Source: Heyndrickxia shackletonii
GTDB lineage: Bacteria; Bacillota; Bacilli; Bacillales; Bacillaceae_C
DNA length: 64,000 nt
Reading direction: 5' to 3'
NCBI RefSeq assembly: GCF_001420715.1
Contig: NZ_LJJC01000004.1
Coordinates: forward strand, 1,950,177-2,014,176
The position numbers and the translations under genes are program-made. Position 1 is the stretch's first letter; each line of letters opens with the position of its first letter. Under the pieces are notes generated by a model, which searched no databases, was not told where the DNA came from, and saw only the letters and a list, made by a program, of their open reading frames with translations. Below, piece after piece: positions 49,789 through 60,217 of the stretch.

Positions 49789-50583
49789 ATGAAACTTAAA
49801 ACGATATTCCTTCTATTATCTATCATCCTTTTATCTATCCATCATGCAAAAGCAACTGCACCATTATCTATGCCTTTAAAGCAAATGGATGATGCGGCGG
49901 ATGAAATATTGCAAGTAACAAAAATGAATCATTATAACGAGGCAAAACTACTGCTACAATCATTTTCGAAACAATTATCCAGATTTACCAAAAAGGAGAA
50001 TTTGTTTTCCTTGGATGAAGTCCGAGTATTAAGTCTTGCCCAAAACAGGGCATTAAAAACGATTTCAAGCAGTAATGCCCTTCCGGTAGAAAAACTGAAT
50101 GACGTGATTGCTTTTCGTCTTGTGGTGGATGCATTAAATTCTAAATATCAGCCATTATGGACGAATATGAAAGAGCCGATTCTTTCTGCATTTAATAGCG
50201 TTAAAGATGCAGCAAAAAACGGAGAATTTGATCAATTCCAAGCAAATTTAAACACATTTCTAACTGAGTTTTCCATTATTGAACCTAGTTTGGCTGTAGA
50301 TCTTCCTAATCATCAGCTGGAAAAACTAAATGCAAAAATTACTTTTATGGATAAATATCGAGGAAGTATGGTGCAAAATCCTTCACAGCAAGAGCAGATG
50401 GAAGCACTTGGGAATGATTTGCAGCAGGTTTTTGATGATATGTCCAGGGATGAAATAGATCCACAGTTGTGGTGGGTAATTATTACAACAGGATCGATTA
50501 TTATTTTCACGCTTTCTTACGTAGGCTGGAGAAAATATATAGGGCAAAAAGAAGATAGAAAACGTACTGAGCATAATGATTGA
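49789..50583 (+). CDS. ypjB: Sporulation protein YpjB
   Basis: A 264-residue protein, the same length as in B. subtilis. A signal peptide (about 1-24) is followed by an extracytoplasmic helical region and one C-terminal membrane segment (about 227-247). GGAGGGGGG is 8 nt before ATG 49789; the upstream frame is unsupported. The role in sporulation is known only from expression. Confidence 0.87.
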   Translation: MKLKTIFLLLSIILLSIHHAKATAPLSMPLKQMDDAADEILQVTKMNHYNEAKLLLQSFSKQLSRFTKKENLFSLDEVRVLSLAQNRALKTISSSNALPVEKLNDVIAFRLVVDALNSKYQPLWTNMKEPILSAFNSVKDAAKNGEFDQFQANLNTFLTEFSIIEPSLAVDLPNHQLEKLNAKITFMDKYRGSMVQNPSQQEQMEALGNDLQQVFDDMSRDEIDPQLWWVIITTGSIIIFTLSYVGWRKYIGQKEDRKRTEHND

Positions 50584-50640
50584 CCTTTATTGTAAAATTG
50601 ACTAGAATGATTAGTAATATAAAGATAATGGAGGTTGAAA

Positions 50641-51324
50641 ATGGGGTTGTTTTTCATTTACTTCATCATTATTGCTTTAATACCAATTTGGGCACAACTA
50701 AGAGTGAAAAGTACGATGGGAAAATACTCCAAAGTTGAGTCAACTGCAGGTATGACCGGTGCACAAGTAGCAAGGAAAATTCTTGATGAAAATGGATTAT
50801 ATCACGTAAAAGTACTGGAACATCAAGGTTTTTTAAGTGATCATTATAATCCAATGTCTAAAACAGTAAATTTATCATCAGAAAACTATCATGGCCACTC
50901 TGTTGCAGGTGCTGCCGTCGCGGCACACGAAGTGGGGCATGCCATACAAGATAAAGAAAATTATGCAGCATTAAGGTTTCGCCATTCATTAGTTCCAATT
51001 GCAAATATCGGATCAAATGCTTCATGGATATTTTTAATGATTGGATTATTCTCCCATATCCCCAATATGTTATTGATAGGAATCATATTAATGGGGGCCG
51101 GAGTTTTGTTTCAGCTTGTAACATTACCTGTTGAATTTAATGCTTCATCAAGAGCGATGAATCAAGTGGTTGGATTGGGAATTATTAATAATCGCGAGGA
51201 ACGGCAAGCAAGGAAAGTTTTAAATGCCGCTGCATTAACATATGTAGCTGCCGCTGCAGTAGCTGTTATTGAATTGCTGCGTATGGTGCTAATTTTTACA
51301 AATATGAATCGAAACGACGATTAA
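50641..51324 (+). CDS. Neutral zinc metallopeptidase (YugP/PF04298 type)
   Basis: A 227-residue membrane protease. The HExxH motif is HEVGH near residue 97 in a conserved context (AAVAAHEVGHAIQD). There are an N-terminal membrane segment and two or more C-terminal ones. GGAGG is 6 nt before ATG 50641. It resembles B. subtilis YugP, which is encoded elsewhere in that genome. The substrate is unknown. Confidence 0.88.
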   Translation: MGLFFIYFIIIALIPIWAQLRVKSTMGKYSKVESTAGMTGAQVARKILDENGLYHVKVLEHQGFLSDHYNPMSKTVNLSSENYHGHSVAGAAVAAHEVGHAIQDKENYAALRFRHSLVPIANIGSNASWIFLMIGLFSHIPNMLLIGIILMGAGVLFQLVTLPVEFNASSRAMNQVVGLGIINNREERQARKVLNAAALTYVAAAAVAVIELLRMVLIFTNMNRNDD

Positions 51325-51356
51325 CAAAACGGACTACACTAGTAGTCCGTTTTGTT
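51323..51356 (+). terminator. Terminator after the metallopeptidase gene
   Basis: A perfect 15-bp stem (51323-51337 with 51342-51356) around the ACTA loop, followed by TT. Confidence 0.9.
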
Positions 51357-51384
51357 TTAAAAAGATGAAAGTATAAGTTTTGTC

Positions 51385-51520
51385 TCCATCTAGTACTAGC
51401 AGCCTATCGGCTAACAGATTTCTGCGTCTAAGACATGACTTGCCCCACGTCTATGACTAGGTAGTGAAATTGGTACTTCCTATTCACTCATCCGTACGGT
51501 AGAACTGCATCACTTACGCT
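51385..51520 (-). repeat. Dispersed intergenic repeat, degenerate copy D
   Basis: Same orientation as copy A. The left part CTAGCAGCCTATCGGCTAAC and AGATTTCTGCGTCT align with copy A's TATCGGCTAGCGGATTTC end, and TCCGTACG aligns with the opposite end. The middle has diverged. No open frame. Confidence 0.7.
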
Positions 51521-51523
51521 TAT

Positions 51524-52396
51524 TTAATTTTCAATGGGTTCTTTATTCTCATCTAAGGTAAAACCTTCTCCCAATACATCATGTACAACGGTTACCGATA
51601 CAAAGGCATGCGGATCGATAGAATTTATAATTCCTTTTAATGCGGCAATTTCATTTTTTCCGACTACACAGTATAGTACTTCTTTATCAGCCTTAGTATA
51701 AGAGCCGTGACCTTTTAGCACTGTCACACCTCTTTCCATTTCTTTTAAAATTTTATCCGCTATTTCATTATGCTTTTCGGAGATTATTAAAGTTCCTCTA
51801 GCTGTATATGCTCCCTCTTGCATGAAGTCAATCACTCTTGCACCTACGAAGACGGCAACAAGCGTATACATTGCATGACGATAATCCAAATAGGTAAGGA
51901 GTGAAAGAGTAATCACACATGCATCGAAAATAAACATTGTTCTACCCATTGCCCAGCCCTTATATTTAAAAAATAATCTTGCAATAATATCAACCCCACC
52001 AGAGGTTCCCCCATAACGGAATATAATACCTAATCCAACTCCGATAAATGCCCCAGCAAAGAGGGAAGCAAGAAATAAATCATCAGTTAGAGGAAAACTT
52101 ATATGATCCCGCTGAAAAATCCATAGGAACACAGAAGTACCAACCGTACCGATGATAGTGTATAAGAAAGACTTCTTTCCGAGCATTCTCCACCCGATAA
52201 TAAAAACAGGGATATTTAGAGCTAAATTCGTATAGGATGGATTTATCCCTAGTTTGGCAAGTAATATTAAAGTAATACCCGTAAAACCGCCTTCTGCCAA
52301 ATGGTTTTCTATATTAAAATGAACGATACCAAAACCAAAGATGGCGGATCCTAATAATATAAACAGGATATTTTTTATTTTTAAATCAAAAATCAT
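51524..52396 (-). CDS. ypjC: YitT-family membrane protein (YpjC type)
   Basis: A 290-residue protein with about five membrane segments (about 7-150) and a C-terminal DUF2179 domain (about 225-280). GGTSGGVDIIARLFFKYKGW is the family signature. AGGAGGAACTGCTGC lies before the ATG. The position before ypjD suggests YpjC. B. subtilis YitT-type proteins have no firmly known function. It is the only reverse gene between ypiA and dinG. Confidence 0.85.
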   Translation of the reverse strand: MIFDLKIKNILFILLGSAIFGFGIVHFNIENHLAEGGFTGITLILLAKLGINPSYTNLALNIPVFIIGWRMLGKKSFLYTIIGTVGTSVFLWIFQRDHISFPLTDDLFLASLFAGAFIGVGLGIIFRYGGTSGGVDIIARLFFKYKGWAMGRTMFIFDACVITLSLLTYLDYRHAMYTLVAVFVGARVIDFMQEGAYTARGTLIISEKHNEIADKILKEMERGVTVLKGHGSYTKADKEVLYCVVGKNEIAALKGIINSIDPHAFVSVTVVHDVLGEGFTLDENKEPIEN

Positions 52397-52580
52397 GCAG
52401 CAGTTCCTCCTGAATATGTAAACATAAGCTTGGCGTCCTTATTATATATAATGGAAAGAAAACTATCAAATAGATTATGAAATTGATTTAAAACATTTGT
52501 AAATAAAAAGATAATTGGCTAACATGGAAGGTGGAAAAGGTTATGATTAGAGGCAGAATATTTGATTGGGGTGCAATATC

Positions 52581-52907
52581 TTGAATGATCATAAAACAAT
52601 GAAAGAAATGCAATCTGAAGTTGATCAATATATTAGTCAATTTAAAGAAGGATATTTTAGTCCGCTAGCCATGCTTGCAAGGTTGACTGAAGAATTAGGT
52701 GAACTTGCAAGGGAAGTGAATCATTATTATGGCGAGAAACCAAAGAAAGTAACGGAAAAAGAAAATACTGTAGAGGAAGAACTAGGAGACCTGCAGTTTG
52801 TTATAATGTGTCTGGCGAATTCCTTACATATTGATTTAGAAGAAGCCCATAATCGTGTTATGCATAAATTTAATACTAGAGATAAAGACCGTTGGACAAA
52901 GAAATAA
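52581..52907 (+). CDS. ypjD: MazG-like nucleotide pyrophosphohydrolase YpjD
   Basis: A 108-residue dimeric MazG-fold hydrolase. Metal-binding ExxE is in EELGELAREVNHYYG and ExxD in EEELGDLQFVI. It probably cleaves non-canonical NTPs. TTG 52581 after GGGGTG gives the family length; the in-frame TTG 52566 lacks a ribosome site. Confidence 0.92.
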   Translation: MNDHKTMKEMQSEVDQYISQFKEGYFSPLAMLARLTEELGELAREVNHYYGEKPKKVTEKENTVEEELGDLQFVIMCLANSLHIDLEEAHNRVMHKFNTRDKDRWTKK

Positions 52908-52947
52908 ACGTCATTTTACATATAAAAAATAGAAAAGAGAGATTAAG

Positions 52948-53748
52948 ATGAAAAAAGTAAAAATTATTGTTGCTGGCCCAAGAGGACGCATGGGTCAAGA
53001 AGCGGTGAAAATGGTTCAAGAAACTGAGGAATTTGAATTGGTAAGTGTTCTCGATCATAAAAATGACGGAATGCTGCTTTCTGAAATTGATGGATTTTCC
53101 AACATTAATGTACCGATTTATACAAATATTGAAGAATGCTTACAAAAAAGCAATGCAGATGTTCTCGTTGATTTAACTATTCCAGAATCAGGCTATATAC
53201 ATACTAAAACAGCTATTCTTTACGGAGTTCGACCTGTTGTCGGTACAACGGGATTTACAAAGGAACAATTAGAGGAACTGACTGATTTGGCAGCTGAGAA
53301 GGAAATCGGTTGTATTATCGCTCCAAATTTTGCAATTGGAGCAGTTCTTATGATGAAGTTTTCTCAAATGGCATCAAAATTCTTTCCCGATGTGGAAATT
53401 ATTGAACTTCATCATGATCAAAAATTGGATGCACCTTCCGGAACAGCTGTAAAAACAGCTCAAATGATATCGGAGTACAGACAAAAGAAAGAGCAGGGAC
53501 ATCCAAACGAAAAGGAAACCATGAGTGGAGCACGGGGAGCAAATATGGACGGAATGCATATTCATAGTGTTAGGCTGCCGGGGTTAATTGCCCATCAACA
53601 GGTATTATTCGGTGCAGACGGTCAAACATTAACAATTCGCCATGACTCCTATAACCGTGCATCCTTTATGTCAGGTGTAAAGGTTTCTATTGAGACAGTA
53701 TTGAACCTTTCCACACTCGTCTACGGTCTTGAAAATATATTAGATTAA
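52948..53748 (+). CDS. dapB: 4-hydroxy-tetrahydrodipicolinate reductase
   Basis: A 266-residue enzyme of the lysine/diaminopimelate pathway, which also feeds dipicolinic acid for spores. The NAD(P)H motif is [12 protein letters not shown] near residue 8. The catalytic region is [15 protein letters not shown] near 155. It heads dapB-mgsA-bshB1-bshA. Confidence 0.96.
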   Translation: MKKVKIIVAGPRGRMGQEAVKMVQETEEFELVSVLDHKNDGMLLSEIDGFSNINVPIYTNIEECLQKSNADVLVDLTIPESGYIHTKTAILYGVRPVVGTTGFTKEQLEELTDLAAEKEIGCIIAPNFAIGAVLMMKFSQMASKFFPDVEIIELHHDQKLDAPSGTAVKTAQMISEYRQKKEQGHPNEKETMSGARGANMDGMHIHSVRLPGLIAHQQVLFGADGQTLTIRHDSYNRASFMSGVKVSIETVLNLSTLVYGLENILD

Positions 53749-53772
53749 CTTCAAATGAAGGGGATGGAAAAG

Positions 53773-54180
53773 ATGGAGATTGCTTTAATTGCCCATGATA
53801 AAAAGAAAGATGATATGGTTCGATTTGTAACAGCATATAAGCATATTTTTCAGGAGCATCACTTATTTGCAACTGGAACAACTGGAAAAAGAATTACGGA
53901 AGCGACAGGGATGAGTGTGCACCGTTTCCAGTCCGGTCCATACGGAGGAGATCAAGAAATTGGTGCATTAATAGCAAAAAATCTTCTCGATTTAGTAATA
54001 TTTTTTCGGGATCCATTAACTGCCCAGCCACATGAACCGGATGTATCTGCTTTAATGAGATTATGTGATGTATACTCTGTACCTTTAGCTACTAATATGG
54101 GAACAGCTGAGGTGTTAATCAGAGGCTTGGAAAAAGGTGATATAAGTTGGAGATCGATTATTAGAGGTGAAATTCAATGA
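53773..54180 (+). CDS. mgsA: Methylglyoxal synthase
   Basis: A 135-residue enzyme that turns dihydroxyacetone phosphate into methylglyoxal. The active site lies in TGTTGKRI and [13 protein letters not shown], with the catalytic Asp in FFRDPL. ATG 53773 follows AAGGGGATG. The stop overlaps bshB1 by 4 nt (ATGA). Bacillithiol, made by the next genes, detoxifies methylglyoxal, which may explain the pairing. Confidence 0.95.
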   Translation: MEIALIAHDKKKDDMVRFVTAYKHIFQEHHLFATGTTGKRITEATGMSVHRFQSGPYGGDQEIGALIAKNLLDLVIFFRDPLTAQPHEPDVSALMRLCDVYSVPLATNMGTAEVLIRGLEKGDISWRSIIRGEIQ

Positions 54181-54896
54181 GTTACAACATAGATATATTA
54201 GCATTTGGCGCCCATGCTGATGACGTTGAAATTGGTATGGGCGGATCCATTGCGAAATGGGTCCACGAAGGAAAAAAAGTAGTTATTTGCGATTTAACCA
54301 AAGCGGAACTGTCCTCGAATGGAACGGTTGAAATGAGGCAAGTGGAAGCAAAAAATGCTGCAGAAAAACTAGGTGTTAAAGAACGCCTTACTTTAAGTAT
54401 ACCTGATCGTGGGCTATACAAAAATGAGGATAATATCTTGAAAATTGTGGAGATTATTCGCGAGTTTAAACCGGCCATAGTATTTGCACCATACTATGAG
54501 GATCGTCATCCGGACCATGCAAATTGTTCTTATTTAGTGGAAGAGGCTTTTTTTTCTGCAGGAATACGCAAGATTAAAACACAGGGTGCCACTGCTGTAC
54601 ATAAGCCGAAAAGCCTTTACCACTATATGATCAATGGTTTCCATCGTCCGGACTTTGCTGTGGATATCACTGATTATATGGAAAAAAAGATTGAAAGCCT
54701 CTATGCCTATAAAAGTCAGTTTGTAGAAACAGAAGATGGGGTTAAAACACCGCTTACTGATGGATATATAGAAACGGTTCAGGCGCGTGAACGGATGTTT
54801 GGCAAGGAAGTTGGCACTACATATGCAGAAGGCTTTAAAACAAAGAAACCAATTTTACTTAATTTGGATGTGAATTCAACATGGGAAATAAATTAA
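54177..54896 (+). CDS. bshB1: Bacillithiol biosynthesis deacetylase BshB1
   Basis: A 239-residue PIG-L/LmbE zinc deacetylase. The zinc motif is AHADDVE near residue 12 and the second part is DRHPDHANC near 108. It removes the acetyl group from GlcNAc-malate. ATG 54177 overlaps the mgsA stop. Confidence 0.94.
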   Translation: MSYNIDILAFGAHADDVEIGMGGSIAKWVHEGKKVVICDLTKAELSSNGTVEMRQVEAKNAAEKLGVKERLTLSIPDRGLYKNEDNILKIVEIIREFKPAIVFAPYYEDRHPDHANCSYLVEEAFFSAGIRKIKTQGATAVHKPKSLYHYMINGFHRPDFAVDITDYMEKKIESLYAYKSQFVETEDGVKTPLTDGYIETVQARERMFGKEVGTTYAEGFKTKKPILLNLDVNSTWEIN

Positions 54897-56044
54897 AGAT
54901 TGGCATCACTTGCTATCCAAGTGTTGGCGGATCTGGTGTCATAGCGACTGAATTAGGAAAACTTCTTGCAGAACGAGGACATGAAATTCATTTTATCACA
55001 TCTAGTATCCCATTTAGATTAAATAAAATGTATCATAATATTTATTATCATCAAGTAGAAGTAAATCAATATGCGGTATTCCAATATCCTCCATACGATA
55101 TTGCGTTGGCAAGTAAAATGGCAGAGGTCGTGAAACGGGAAAATTTACAGATTCTTCATGTTCATTATGCAATTCCACATGCTATTTGCGCCATACTTGC
55201 TAAACAAATGGCCGGAACGGATGTAAAAATAGTTACGACTCTCCACGGAACAGATATAACGGTTTTAGGATATGATCCTTCTTTAACAGATGCCATTCGA
55301 TTTGGTATTGAGAAATCAGATTATGTAACCGCAGTTTCAAAAGCACTTGTCGGGCAAACCAATGAACTCATTCAACCACAAAAGGAAATTCAGACAGTTT
55401 ACAATTTTATTGACGAGCGGGTATATAAAAAGGTAAATTCCAATCATTTACGCGAAGAATATGGTATATTACCGAACGAAAAGGTTATTATTCACGTATC
55501 GAACTTTCGTGCTGTCAAACGAGTACAGGATGTAGTAAAGGCATTTGCTAAAATAAGTAAATCAATACCTGCTAAGTTATTATTGGTTGGAGATGGACCA
55601 GAAATGACCGTTGTATGCAGATTAGTTAATGAATTAAACCTCTCGAACCGTGTGTTATTGTTAGGAAGACAAGACAATCTAGAGGAATTATATTCAATAA
55701 GTGATTTAAAATTATTGCTCTCATCGAAGGAAAGCTTTGGTTTAGTTGCTCTTGAAGCCATGGCTTGCGGTGTCCCTTGTATAGGAACCAATATTGGAGG
55801 AATTCCTGAAGTAATCAAGGATGGCAAGAATGGGTATATTTGTGAGGTTGGGGATATTGAAGCCATCGCTGAAAAAGCACTGTATTTATTAACAGATCCG
55901 GTTCTACATGAAGAATTTTCTCGCAATGCTGTTGCCAGCGTAAAAGAAGATTTTATGTCACGAAATATCGTGGGTGAGTACGAAGAAATTTATTATCGAT
56001 TATTGCCTGGCTCTTTTCTTAAATCATCGCTGGCTTTAGAATAA
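54881..56044 (+). CDS. bshA: N-acetyl-alpha-D-glucosaminyl L-malate synthase BshA
   Basis: A 387-residue GT4 glycosyltransferase that joins UDP-GlcNAc to malate, the first bacillithiol step. [13 protein letters not shown] at the N-terminus, [12 protein letters not shown] near 122, and [18 protein letters not shown] near 285 are typical. It overlaps bshB1 by 16 nt. Confidence 0.95.
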   Translation: MGNKLKIGITCYPSVGGSGVIATELGKLLAERGHEIHFITSSIPFRLNKMYHNIYYHQVEVNQYAVFQYPPYDIALASKMAEVVKRENLQILHVHYAIPHAICAILAKQMAGTDVKIVTTLHGTDITVLGYDPSLTDAIRFGIEKSDYVTAVSKALVGQTNELIQPQKEIQTVYNFIDERVYKKVNSNHLREEYGILPNEKVIIHVSNFRAVKRVQDVVKAFAKISKSIPAKLLLVGDGPEMTVVCRLVNELNLSNRVLLLGRQDNLEELYSISDLKLLLSSKESFGLVALEAMACGVPCIGTNIGGIPEVIKDGKNGYICEVGDIEAIAEKALYLLTDPVLHEEFSRNAVASVKEDFMSRNIVGEYEEIYYRLLPGSFLKSSLALE

Positions 56045-56094
56045 AAAATTTTGTATTTAGTTATTAATATTTGAAAAGGGAAAAAGGTGGTTAA

Positions 56095-57300
56095 ATGCAA
56101 GAACCATTCCTACAGGCGATACCGATATTGAAAAAAATAGAATCTTATGGCTATGAAGCATATTTTGTTGGTGGGTCGATACGAGATCTTTTATTAAATC
56201 GCACCATATCGGATGTTGATATTGCCACATCTGCCACCCCAGAGGAAATCAAAAAGATATTTGACCGAACAGTTGATGTTGGTATCGAACATGGCACTGT
56301 ATTAGTATTACATAAAGATAAAAGATATGAAGTGACAACTTTTCGAGCGGAATCGCAGTACAAGGATTACAGGCACCCGGATAAAGTGGAGTTCATCAGA
56401 TCACTGCAAATGGATTTAGAAAGACGAGATTTTACGATGAATGCCATCGCTATGGATCAGTTCGGCAATCTAAAGGATCCATTTGATGGTAAGACTGATA
56501 TCAATAGAAAAATCATCCGTACAGTAGGTGCAGCAGAAAGCCGCTTTCATGAAGACGCATTAAGAATGATGAGAGCGGTTCGATTTGTAAGTCAACTTGA
56601 ATTCTCGATTGATAAGGATACACGTAATGCTCTGTTTCAACATGCCAATTTGTTACATTTTATTGCCGTAGAAAGAATTACAAACGAATTTATTAAGTTG
56701 TTGAAAGGCACGGCAAAAACAGCGGCAATTTCCATTTTATTAGAGTCTGCCTTGGTCAATTTTATGCCGAATCCCTATGATACTAAATATTCATTAACCA
56801 AATGTATCCATTATCAAATAGATATATTATCAGAGGACCAAATGTGGTTAATAATATTATACTTTCAGAATGGTGACCCTGCTGAGTATTTAAAAAAATG
56901 GCGGCTTCCTAATCAAAAAGTAAAATATTTAACGACTTGTCTTCGATCATTAAAAGTCAGAGAAAACAGGGAATGGTCCGAGCTGACTTTATATCCGTTA
57001 AAATTGCAAATGGCGATTGATATCGAAATGGTTTATCGAACCTTACAAAAACAGAGCGTGGATAACGTTGATGATGAGATTTCCAATAAATATGAGAGAT
57101 TAGTTATTAAAAGCAGAGAGGAATTGCAAGTGGGTGGCAATGATTTAATCGGTTGGTTTAATCGTCCCGCTGGCCCTTGGATTAAAGAGGCATTAAACAT
57201 TATAGAAGAAGCAGTGTTGTTGAAAAAAATTAAAAATAGTAAGGATGCTATTAAGGGGTGGATATTAAATAAATGCAATCACCAACAAGAACAAAACTGA
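56095..57300 (+). CDS. cca: CCA-adding tRNA nucleotidyltransferase
   Basis: A 401-residue class II enzyme. The nucleotidyltransferase core is YFVGGSIRDLLLNRTISDVDIAT near residue 20 (G..D.D). RRDFTMNAIAM and DALRMMRAVRFVSQL are further signatures. It restores the 3' CCA of tRNA. It overlaps birA by 28 nt. Confidence 0.95.
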   Translation: MQEPFLQAIPILKKIESYGYEAYFVGGSIRDLLLNRTISDVDIATSATPEEIKKIFDRTVDVGIEHGTVLVLHKDKRYEVTTFRAESQYKDYRHPDKVEFIRSLQMDLERRDFTMNAIAMDQFGNLKDPFDGKTDINRKIIRTVGAAESRFHEDALRMMRAVRFVSQLEFSIDKDTRNALFQHANLLHFIAVERITNEFIKLLKGTAKTAAISILLESALVNFMPNPYDTKYSLTKCIHYQIDILSEDQMWLIILYFQNGDPAEYLKKWRLPNQKVKYLTTCLRSLKVRENREWSELTLYPLKLQMAIDIEMVYRTLQKQSVDNVDDEISNKYERLVIKSREELQVGGNDLIGWFNRPAGPWIKEALNIIEEAVLLKKIKNSKDAIKGWILNKCNHQQEQN

Positions 57301-58253
57301 TTGAAGCGTTTTCTCATGCAAATGGAGAGTTTTTATCAGGACAAGCTTTAGCAAATATTTTAGGTTGTTCCAGAACCGCAATTTGGAAACATATAGAGGA
57401 ATTGCGGAAGGAAGGATTTGAATTAGAGGCAATTCGCAATAAGGGGTACAGAATAATAAGTACTCCTAAAAATATGACAGAAAATGAATTACGCTTAGGA
57501 CTAAAAACAACCATTTTCGGCAAAACCATTCAATATTTAGAATCAACCGATTCCACTCAAAAAGTCGCCCATCAATTGGCGCAAGAAGGTTGCCCGGACG
57601 GGACACTAGTGATTGCGGAAGAGCAAACAAACGGACGTGGAAGGTTAGCACGCAATTGGCATTCTCCTAAATACACTGGAATTTGGATGAGCCTTGTTTT
57701 ACGGCCAAAGCTACCTCCAGCAAAGGCTCCGCAATTTACATTAATTGCGGCGGTTGCTGTTGCAAGAGCGATTGAAGATATTTGTGAAATTAGTCCGGAT
57801 ATCAAATGGCCAAACGATCTTTTATTAAACGGCAAAAAAATCACAGGTATTTTAACAGAATTACAAGCCGATTCCGATAAAATTAATGCCATTATTATGG
57901 GAATAGGGATGAACGTAAACCAAAAGGAACAGGATTTTCCTAAGGAACTACATAATAATGCAACCTCTCTAGCAATTGAAACGGGGAAGGAAATCTCCCG
58001 TTCAGAGCTTGTTAAACGGATTTTGGAAAATCTTGAAAAATATTATTTGCTCTATTTGGAGAAAGGGTTTGCACCATTAAAGCTCCTTTGGGAAAGCTAT
58101 GCTGTTTCCTTAGGAAAGGATATTATTGCAAGAACCATCTCCGGAAATATTTCGGGTAAGGCTCTTGGGATTACGGAAGAGGGGGTCCTAAAAATTGAGG
58201 ACCAAAATGGACAAATCCATAAAATATATTCCGCTGATATAGAAATGAAATAA
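57273..58253 (+). CDS. birA: Biotin-protein ligase and biotin-operon repressor BirA
   Basis: A 326-residue bifunctional protein. The N-terminal winged helix (about 1-65, GCSRTAIWKHIEELRKEGF) binds DNA; the ligase core contains TNGRGRLARNWHSP near 118 and KWPNDLLLNGKK near 180. It biotinylates carboxylases and represses biotin genes. ATG 57273 follows GGGGTGG at longer than usual spacing. Confidence 0.95.
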   Translation: MQSPTRTKLIEAFSHANGEFLSGQALANILGCSRTAIWKHIEELRKEGFELEAIRNKGYRIISTPKNMTENELRLGLKTTIFGKTIQYLESTDSTQKVAHQLAQEGCPDGTLVIAEEQTNGRGRLARNWHSPKYTGIWMSLVLRPKLPPAKAPQFTLIAAVAVARAIEDICEISPDIKWPNDLLLNGKKITGILTELQADSDKINAIIMGIGMNVNQKEQDFPKELHNNATSLAIETGKEISRSELVKRILENLEKYYLLYLEKGFAPLKLLWESYAVSLGKDIIARTISGNISGKALGITEEGVLKIEDQNGQIHKIYSADIEMK

Positions 58254-58343
58254 ATAGTCATTTTCACGCAAATTTGCTATACTTTGAATGGGTAGTATCC
58301 TTAGGAACTGCACCTTATATTATCATAGTATAATTTAATATTG

Positions 58344-58385
58344 TTCTGCCTTGATCCGATACGGACGGGGACAGAGGGTCGAAAC
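58344..58385 (+). promoter_or_regulatory. Structured leader upstream of panB (pan-motif candidate)
   Basis: A GC-rich block in otherwise AT-rich sequence contains CTGCCTTGATCC, then CGG ATA-type hairpin CCGATACGG and GGGTC pairing with GATCC. It precedes the terminator at 58403-58428. This setting is consistent with the pan RNA motif reported upstream of pantothenate genes in Firmicutes; I cannot confirm the consensus from memory. Confidence 0.4.
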
Positions 58386-58402
58386 TATCTTAAAAACTAC
58401 AG

Positions 58403-58428
58403 GAGTCCTTCTGCCTTGCGAAGGACTC
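58403..58428 (+). terminator. Terminator in the panB leader
   Basis: GAGTCCTTC and GAAGGACTC pair over 9 bp with a TGCCTTGC loop and TTTTTT following. It lies 104 bp before panB, so it either ends cca-birA or acts as an attenuator of pan. Confidence 0.8.
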
Positions 58429-58531
58429 TTTTTTGTTAAATCATGAATGATTGGAATATGTTTCACCTTCTTCCCGGAGAAAATGGCAGGTATAAGGAAT
58501 ACGACCTGACCAATACGAAAGGGGAATTTGA

Positions 58532-59365
58532 ATGAAACAAACAACCGATTTCTTGAAAATGAAAGAAACAGGGGAAAAAATTTCGATGTTGACTGCTTAT
58601 GATTTTCCGAGTGCAAAGCTGGCAGAAGAAGCAGGCATCGATATGATTCTGGTAGGAGATTCTTTAGGAATGGTGGTACTTGGATATGATTCAACCATTC
58701 CAGTCACTGTAGACGACATGGTCCATCATACAAAGGCGGTAAAACGCGGTGCAAAAAATACCTTTGTCGTAACAGATATGCCTTTTATGAGTTATCATTT
58801 GAGCCGTGAAGATACTTTGAGAACCGCTGCTCGCATTATCCAAGAAGGCGGGGCACATGCTGTCAAGGTGGAAGGCAGCGGAGAGGTTATATCCATGATA
58901 CGCTCGCTTACCAATTCTGGTATTCCAGTCATGGCACATTTGGGCTTGACCCCGCAAATGGTAGGGATTTTTGGTGGCTATAAGGTGCAAGGAAAAACAG
59001 CTGAAGCGGCAAATCAGTTAATTTTGGATGCGAAAATGTGTGAGGAAGCTGGTGCTTTTGCGGTTGTCTTGGAATGTGTTCCGAAGCAAATCGCGGAACA
59101 AGTAACAGCACAATTAAATATCCCCACTATCGGGATTGGGGCAGGGGTTTCTACAGACGGTCAAGTTTTAGTTTTTCATGATTTATTGTCATATGGGATA
59201 AACAGGGTTCCTAAATTTGTAAAGAAATATGGGGATGTAAACAGTGTTGCTTTAGAAAGCATTGGCCAATATATCCTTGATGTCAAAAATGGGTCTTTTC
59301 CAGAGGAGAGCCATAGTTATTCCATGAAAAATGAAGAACTGATTCACATTTACGGAGGAAAATAA
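58532..59365 (+). CDS. panB: Ketopantoate hydroxymethyltransferase
   Basis: A 277-residue enzyme, first in the pantothenate branch. [33 protein letters not shown] (metal Asp) and VKVEGS are signatures. GAAAGGGG precedes ATG 58532. panC follows after 3 nt. Confidence 0.96.
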   Translation: MKQTTDFLKMKETGEKISMLTAYDFPSAKLAEEAGIDMILVGDSLGMVVLGYDSTIPVTVDDMVHHTKAVKRGAKNTFVVTDMPFMSYHLSREDTLRTAARIIQEGGAHAVKVEGSGEVISMIRSLTNSGIPVMAHLGLTPQMVGIFGGYKVQGKTAEAANQLILDAKMCEEAGAFAVVLECVPKQIAEQVTAQLNIPTIGIGAGVSTDGQVLVFHDLLSYGINRVPKFVKKYGDVNSVALESIGQYILDVKNGSFPEESHSYSMKNEELIHIYGGK

Positions 59366-59368
59366 ATC

Positions 59369-60217
59369 ATGAGAGTAATAACATCACGACAAGAAATTCA
59401 AATGATTTCTTTAAAGCATAAAAATGAGGGTAAATCAATTGGCTTTGTTCCAACAATGGGTTATCTACATGAAGGGCATCTAACTCTAGCAAAAAACGCC
59501 CGTGAAAACAATGACATTGTTATTATGAGCATTTTTGTAAATCCACTTCAGTTTGGACCAAATGAAGATTTTGAAACATACCCAAGGGATCTTAAACAGG
59601 ATGAACAATTAGCTAACAACGTCGGGATTGACTATTTATTTGTTCCATCTGTGGAAGAGATATATCCAAATTCTCCTGCTATTCAGATGACCGTTCAAAA
59701 TCGTGTAAACGTTCTATGCGGAAAGAAACGAGAAGGTCATTTCGATGGTGTGGTTACGGTCTTAACGAAGCTATTTCATCTTGTTATGCCAAACCGAGTA
59801 TATTTCGGATTAAAGGATGCTCAACAGGTATCAGTCGTAGACAGCCTAATCGAGGACTTTTTCTTTCCAATTGAACTAGTGGCAGTGGATACAGTTCGTG
59901 AAGAAGATGGACTTGCAAAAAGCTCCAGAAATGTTTATTTAAATGACCAGGAAAGAATGGAAGCTGTAGAACTACAAAAAAGTTTACAGGTTGCAAAAGT
60001 ATCGATACAAAATGGTGAGAGGAATATGGATAAGATTATTTCTTTAATCGAAAATCATTTGCAGTCGACTACTAGTGGTGCAATTGATTATATTGAAATG
60101 TATCAATATCCATCTTTAAAACCTTTAATTGAAATAAAAGGAAAAATAATTATTGGGCTTGCAGTTCAATTTTCAAAAGCAAGACTCATTGATAATATAA
60201 TCATGGAGATTGCGTGA
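59369..60217 (+). CDS. panC: Pantothenate synthetase
   Basis: A 282-residue nucleotidyltransferase-fold ligase that joins pantoate and beta-alanine. PTMGYLHEGHLTL near residue 28 holds the ATP HxGH-type motif. GLAKSSRNVYL near 184 is the KMSKS-like loop. It is coupled to panB. panD follows only after 190 nt. Confidence 0.96.
   Translation: MRVITSRQEIQMISLKHKNEGKSIGFVPTMGYLHEGHLTLAKNARENNDIVIMSIFVNPLQFGPNEDFETYPRDLKQDEQLANNVGIDYLFVPSVEEIYPNSPAIQMTVQNRVNVLCGKKREGHFDGVVTVLTKLFHLVMPNRVYFGLKDAQQVSVVDSLIEDFFFPIELVAVDTVREEDGLAKSSRNVYLNDQERMEAVELQKSLQVAKVSIQNGERNMDKIISLIENHLQSTTSGAIDYIEMYQYPSLKPLIEIKGKIIIGLAVQFSKARLIDNIIMEIA

Noticed and set aside
55492-55926. 144-codon reverse frame inside bshA
   Set aside because: It is a shadow of a complete glycosyltransferase gene with no independent signals.
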